Assembly: GCA_963770535.1 (NCBI GenBank)
Contig: CAVYPZ010000006.1
Location: 62,001 to 126,000, forward strand
Direction of reading: 5' to 3'
DNA length: 64,000 nt
From: RYN-230 sp963770535
GTDB lineage: Bacteria; Actinomycetota; Actinomycetes; Streptosporangiales; Streptosporangiaceae
Numbering within the stretch: the first letter of the stretch is position 1; every line of letters begins with the position of its first letter. The notes under the pieces were generated by a model that was not told the DNA's origin, ran no database searches, and worked only from the letters and a program-made list of their open reading frames with translations. The position numbers and the translations under genes were made by a program. Positions 61,387 through 64,000 of the stretch are shown here, piece after piece.

Positions 61387-62073
61387 ATGCTCCCCCTGAG
61401 CGGTCCCGCGGCGCGGTCTGCGGCCGCCTCCCGATCGACCCGGCCGGGCCGCAGAGCCCTGCGCCGCGCGTGCGCGGTGGCGGCGGTGGCACTGATCCCC
61501 GTGCTGGCCGGCTGCGAGGCCGGCAGTGACGCGCCCGTCCTGCACTGGCACCCGCCCACGAACGGGGCCTCCGCGACGATCAAGGAGGGCACGGGTGAGC
61601 TCGCGATACGCAACGCGTTCGTCCTCGGCGCCGCGGCGAACGCCACCCTGCCGGCCGGCAGTTCCGCAGGGCTGTTCGTGGCCCTGGTCAACACGGGGCC
61701 GCAGGACCGCCTGATCCGTGTCAGCGCGCCAGGGTCGGCCTCCTCCGTCCCGCTGCCCGCGGGCGGGGTGCTCCTGGAGCGGCACGGCAGCGCGTTCCTG
61801 ACCGGCCCGGCACCCAAACTGCTCCTCACCGGCCTGACCCGCAGCCTGCCGGGTGGCACCTACATCAAGGTGCGGCTCACCTTCGCCAGGGCGGGCACGG
61901 TGAGCCTGGACGTCCCGGTGATCCCCCGGTCGGATTCGTTCGCCACGTTCTCGCCCGCCCCGGCGCCCAGCGCGACGGCGTCGCACAGGCACCGGGGCCA
62001 CGGCAGCGCCACGGCAACGCCGTCCCCCGGCGCCGCCGCCACCCCCACCGCGACGGCCACGGCCACCCCGTAA
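61387..62073 (+). CDS. PCu(A)C-like copper chaperone lipoprotein
   Basis: Exported lipoprotein of 228 aa. Signal with lipobox: ACAVAAVALIPVLAGC. The mature part is a cupredoxin-like PCu(A)C domain: ELAIRNAFVLGAAANATLPA, GSSAGLFVALVNTGPQDRLI, VSAPGSASSVPLPAGGVLLE, LTGLTRSLPGGTYIKVRLTF, with a C-terminal Ala/Pro/Thr tail and a His-rich patch (HRHRGHG). The exact methionine/histidine copper ligands of the canonical H-x10-M motif are not obvious, so copper binding is uncertain. Start ATG 61387 or GTG 61384, both after GAGGAG. Upstream of the convergent regX3 gene by 28 bases. Confidence 0.75.
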   Translation: MLPLSGPAARSAAASRSTRPGRRALRRACAVAAVALIPVLAGCEAGSDAPVLHWHPPTNGASATIKEGTGELAIRNAFVLGAAANATLPAGSSAGLFVALVNTGPQDRLIRVSAPGSASSVPLPAGGVLLERHGSAFLTGPAPKLLLTGLTRSLPGGTYIKVRLTFARAGTVSLDVPVIPRSDSFATFSPAPAPSATASHRHRGHGSATATPSPGAAATPTATATATP

Positions 62074-62100
62074 AAGCCGTTGCGGAGATTGTGAACTCAG

Positions 62101-62784
62101 CTAGCCCGGCTCGAACTTGTAGCCCAGCCCGCGGACCGTGATGATCTGCCGGGGGTTCCCCGGATCGACTTCCACCTTGGCCCGCAGCCGCTTGATGTGC
62201 ACGTCGAGGGTCTTGGTGTCCCCGACATAGTCGGCGCCCCAGACCCGGTCGATCAGCTGCATCCGGGTGAGCACCCGGCCGGTGTTGCGCAGCAGCACCT
62301 CGAGCAGCTCGAACTCCTTGAGGGGGAGCTGCACCTGCTCGCCGCGCACGGTCACGACGTGCCGGTCCACGTCCATCCGGACCGGGCCGGATTCCAGCGT
62401 CGAGATCGCGGCGTCCTCGGGCTCGCCCCGGCGCCGGAGCACGGCGCGCATCCGGGCCACCAGCTCGCGCGAGGAGAACGGCTTGGTGACGTAGTCATCG
62501 GCACCCAGCTCGAGGCCGACGACCTTGTCGATCTCGCTGTCCTTCGCGGTCAGCATGATCACCGGCACGCTTGACCGCTCCCGGAGCGTGCGGCACACCT
62601 CGCTGCCGGGCAGCCCGGGCAGCATGAGGTCGAGCAGGACCAGGTCCGCGCCGTCGCGGTCGAAGGTCTCCAGCGCATCCGGGCCGGTCGGGCAGACCGC
62701 CACCTCGAAGCCCTCCTTGCGGAGCATGTAGGACAGGGCATCACTGAAGGATTCTTCGTCTTCCACGACCAGCACCCGCGTCAC
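62101..62784 (-). CDS. regX3: RegX3/PhoP-like OmpR-family response regulator
   Basis: Response regulator of 227 aa for phosphate starvation (called RegX3 in mycobacteria, PhoP in Streptomyces). Receiver domain: MTRVLVVEDEESFSDALSYM with the acidic pocket, LVLLDLMLPGLPGSEVCRTL with phospho-acceptor Asp, VIMLTAKDSEIDKV, and YVTKPFSSRELVARM with the Lys. C-terminal winged helix (about 135-225): LPLKEFELLEVLLRNTGRVL, RMQLIDRVWGADYVGDTKTL and DVHIKRLRAKVEVDPGNPRQ. It would bind pho boxes and regulate phosphate uptake and metabolism. GTG 62784 overlaps the stop of senX3 (GTGA), so the pair is co-translated. Confidence 0.95.
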   Translation of the reverse strand: MTRVLVVEDEESFSDALSYMLRKEGFEVAVCPTGPDALETFDRDGADLVLLDLMLPGLPGSEVCRTLRERSSVPVIMLTAKDSEIDKVVGLELGADDYVTKPFSSRELVARMRAVLRRRGEPEDAAISTLESGPVRMDVDRHVVTVRGEQVQLPLKEFELLEVLLRNTGRVLTRMQLIDRVWGADYVGDTKTLDVHIKRLRAKVEVDPGNPRQIITVRGLGYKFEPG

Positions 62785-63932
62785 GTCACAGCCTCCCTGG
62801 CAGATGATGCTGCTGGTGGCAGGGGGCTCCCGGCCGCAGCGCGTGGGCGATTCGCAACCGGCAGCCGCAGGGTGAACGTCGACCCCTCGCCTACCTTGCT
62901 CCCGACCGTGACCTTGCCGCCGTGAGCGGCGGTCACGTGCTTGACGATGGCCAGGCCGAGCCCGGTGCCGCCGGTGGCGCGGGAACGGGCGGGGTCGACC
63001 CGGTAGAAACGCTCGAAGATCCGCTCCAGGTCGCGCTGCGGGATGCCGATGCCCTGGTCCGTGACGCTGATCTCGGCCACGTCGTCGGCGACACGGCGGG
63101 TGGCCACCACGACCCGGGTCTTCTCCGGGCTGTAGGCGACCGCGTTCTCCAGCAGGTTCCGCAGCGCGTTGACCAGCAGGTCCTCGTCGCCCATCACGAC
63201 CAGCCCGGGATCGCCGTCCGCGGCGAATTCGATGCCGTGGGCGCTGGCCTTCATCCGGCACCGGTCCAGGGCCTCGGCCACCACGAGGGACACGTCCACC
63301 GGGATGGGGTCGGGGATGGGCTCGGCCGCCTGGATCCGGGACAGGGTGATCAGGTCCTGGGCCAGCTTGGTGAGCCGCGATGCTTCCTGCCGCATCCGCC
63401 CGGCGAAGCGGCGGACCGCCTCGGGGTCGTCGGCGGCATCCTCGACCGTCTCGGCCAGCAACGCCAGCGCCCCTACCGGCGTCTTGAGCTCGTGGCTCAC
63501 GTTGGCCACGAAGTCGCGCCGGACCTCTTCCACCCGGCGGCTCTCGGTCTGGTCCTCGGCCAGCAGCAGCACCAGGCCGCCGCCGCCCACCCCGGACCCC
63601 AGCGGGGCCACCCGGACCGCGAAGCTCGTGGTCCGGCCGCCGAACCTGGTCCCGGAGACCTCGATCTCGCCTTCCCTGATCTCGCCGTCCCGGCGTACCT
63701 GGCGGGCCAGGGCCAGCAGCTCGCCGACCATCAGGCGGTCGCCCTTGACCAGGCCGAACGACCGGGCCGCAGCGCTCGCGCGCAGGACCCGGTCGTCGCT
63801 GTCGATGACTACCGCCGAAGAGGAAAGCACGGACAGGACGGCCGCGATCCCGGCCGGAAGGCGGGGCGGCTGGCGTCTCGGGACGGACAGGTCCGCGACC
63901 GGATGCCCCCTGGCCGCTTTCCGGATCTTCAC
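62781..63932 (-). CDS. senX3: SenX3/PhoR-like sensor histidine kinase
   Basis: Histidine kinase of 383 aa, partner of regX3. A PAS-like sensor region (about 25-135: GIAAVLSVLSSSAVVIDSDD, RVLRASAAARSFGLVKGDRL, FAVRVAPLGSGVGGGGLVLL) precedes the HisKA phospho-acceptor in VRRDFVANVSHELKTPVGAL. The HATPase domain has LLENAVAYSPEKT (N box), VTDQGIGIPQRDLERIFERF and ATGGTGLGLAIVKH (G boxes). GTG 63932 with AGGAG ten bases before gives no transmembrane helix, while relatives carry one or two just ahead of this point. The frame stays open to the window edge, so the true start may lie outside the window. Forms a two-gene operon with regX3. Confidence 0.93.
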   Translation of the reverse strand: MKIRKAARGHPVADLSVPRRQPPRLPAGIAAVLSVLSSSAVVIDSDDRVLRASAAARSFGLVKGDRLMVGELLALARQVRRDGEIREGEIEVSGTRFGGRTTSFAVRVAPLGSGVGGGGLVLLLAEDQTESRRVEEVRRDFVANVSHELKTPVGALALLAETVEDAADDPEAVRRFAGRMRQEASRLTKLAQDLITLSRIQAAEPIPDPIPVDVSLVVAEALDRCRMKASAHGIEFAADGDPGLVVMGDEDLLVNALRNLLENAVAYSPEKTRVVVATRRVADDVAEISVTDQGIGIPQRDLERIFERFYRVDPARSRATGGTGLGLAIVKHVTAAHGGKVTVGSKVGEGSTFTLRLPVANRPRAAAGSPLPPAASSAREAVT

Positions 63933-64000
63933 GATGGGGAGGCTCCTGTCCCGGCGTCCAGTCCGGGAAGGCCCAGCCCAGTAGCCCGTCCGGCCATGTT

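Overview
The window is very GC-rich, with frequent GTG starts and many 1-4 nt start/stop overlaps. Its gene content is typical of filamentous high-GC Actinomycetota (senX3-regX3, carD, ispF, cysS, rlmB, an Rpf-like LysM protein, a DUF2637 membrane protein, SigB/SigF-type sigma, DevR-like regulator). It reads as chromosome: a conserved housekeeping block lies at the right end and accessory islands elsewhere. No rRNA, tRNA, insertion sequence, phage gene or CRISPR array was recognised.

Layout. 1-4.6 kb: edge-truncated sugar-nucleotide epimerase, secreted GH12 glucanase, DevR-like regulator, secreted PQQ-type beta-propeller. 5.1-17.7 kb: leftward accessory island. Its core is a six-gene operon with almost no intergenic space: an EAD2-carrying membrane protein, an EAD2/VMAP-C protein, a MoxR ATPase, a SAV_2336/vWA-like protein fused to a GTPase, a GAP1-like protein and a membrane GTPase. 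A 32-residue membrane micropeptide overlaps the end of the last gene, and a DprA-like/ComF-like pair follows on the same strand. The components match the NTPase-driven conflict systems predicted computationally by Kaur, Burroughs, Iyer and Aravind (2020). This is the most interesting part of the window.

18-24.6 kb: TetR regulator divergent from an acyl-CoA dehydrogenase/acyl-CoA ligase pair, a hypothetical gene, an FHA membrane protein, and an enoyl-CoA hydratase. 24.8-30.6 kb: envelope proteolysis genes (HtrA-like protease; then lipoprotein, FtsH-like AAA protease, small metallopeptidase-like protein and glutaminyl cyclase in one leftward run). 30.8-39.5 kb: two ThDP enzymes, LysM/Rpf protein, a frameshifted EamA exporter divergent from an Lrp/AsnC regulator, an enolase-superfamily enzyme, and a SigB/SigF-type sigma factor with a possible self-recognised promoter. 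40-49 kb: redox and carbon genes (formaldehyde-type dehydrogenase, UspA, ChaB, three-gene GMC dehydrogenase, transketolase, MFS transporter). 49-53.5 kb: GAF protein, SnoaL-like protein, metallo-hydrolase, IclR regulator, Gfo/Idh/MocA oxidoreductase. 53.5-64 kb: conserved core (rlmB, cysS, DUF2637, PPOX-fold protein, ispF, carD, PCu(A)C-like lipoprotein, regX3, senX3).

Five genes (EamA, transketolase, MFS, DUF2637, ispF) read as intact families broken by single-base frame changes. Because ispF is normally essential, sequence error is at least as likely as gene decay, and the pseudogene labels should be read with that caution.
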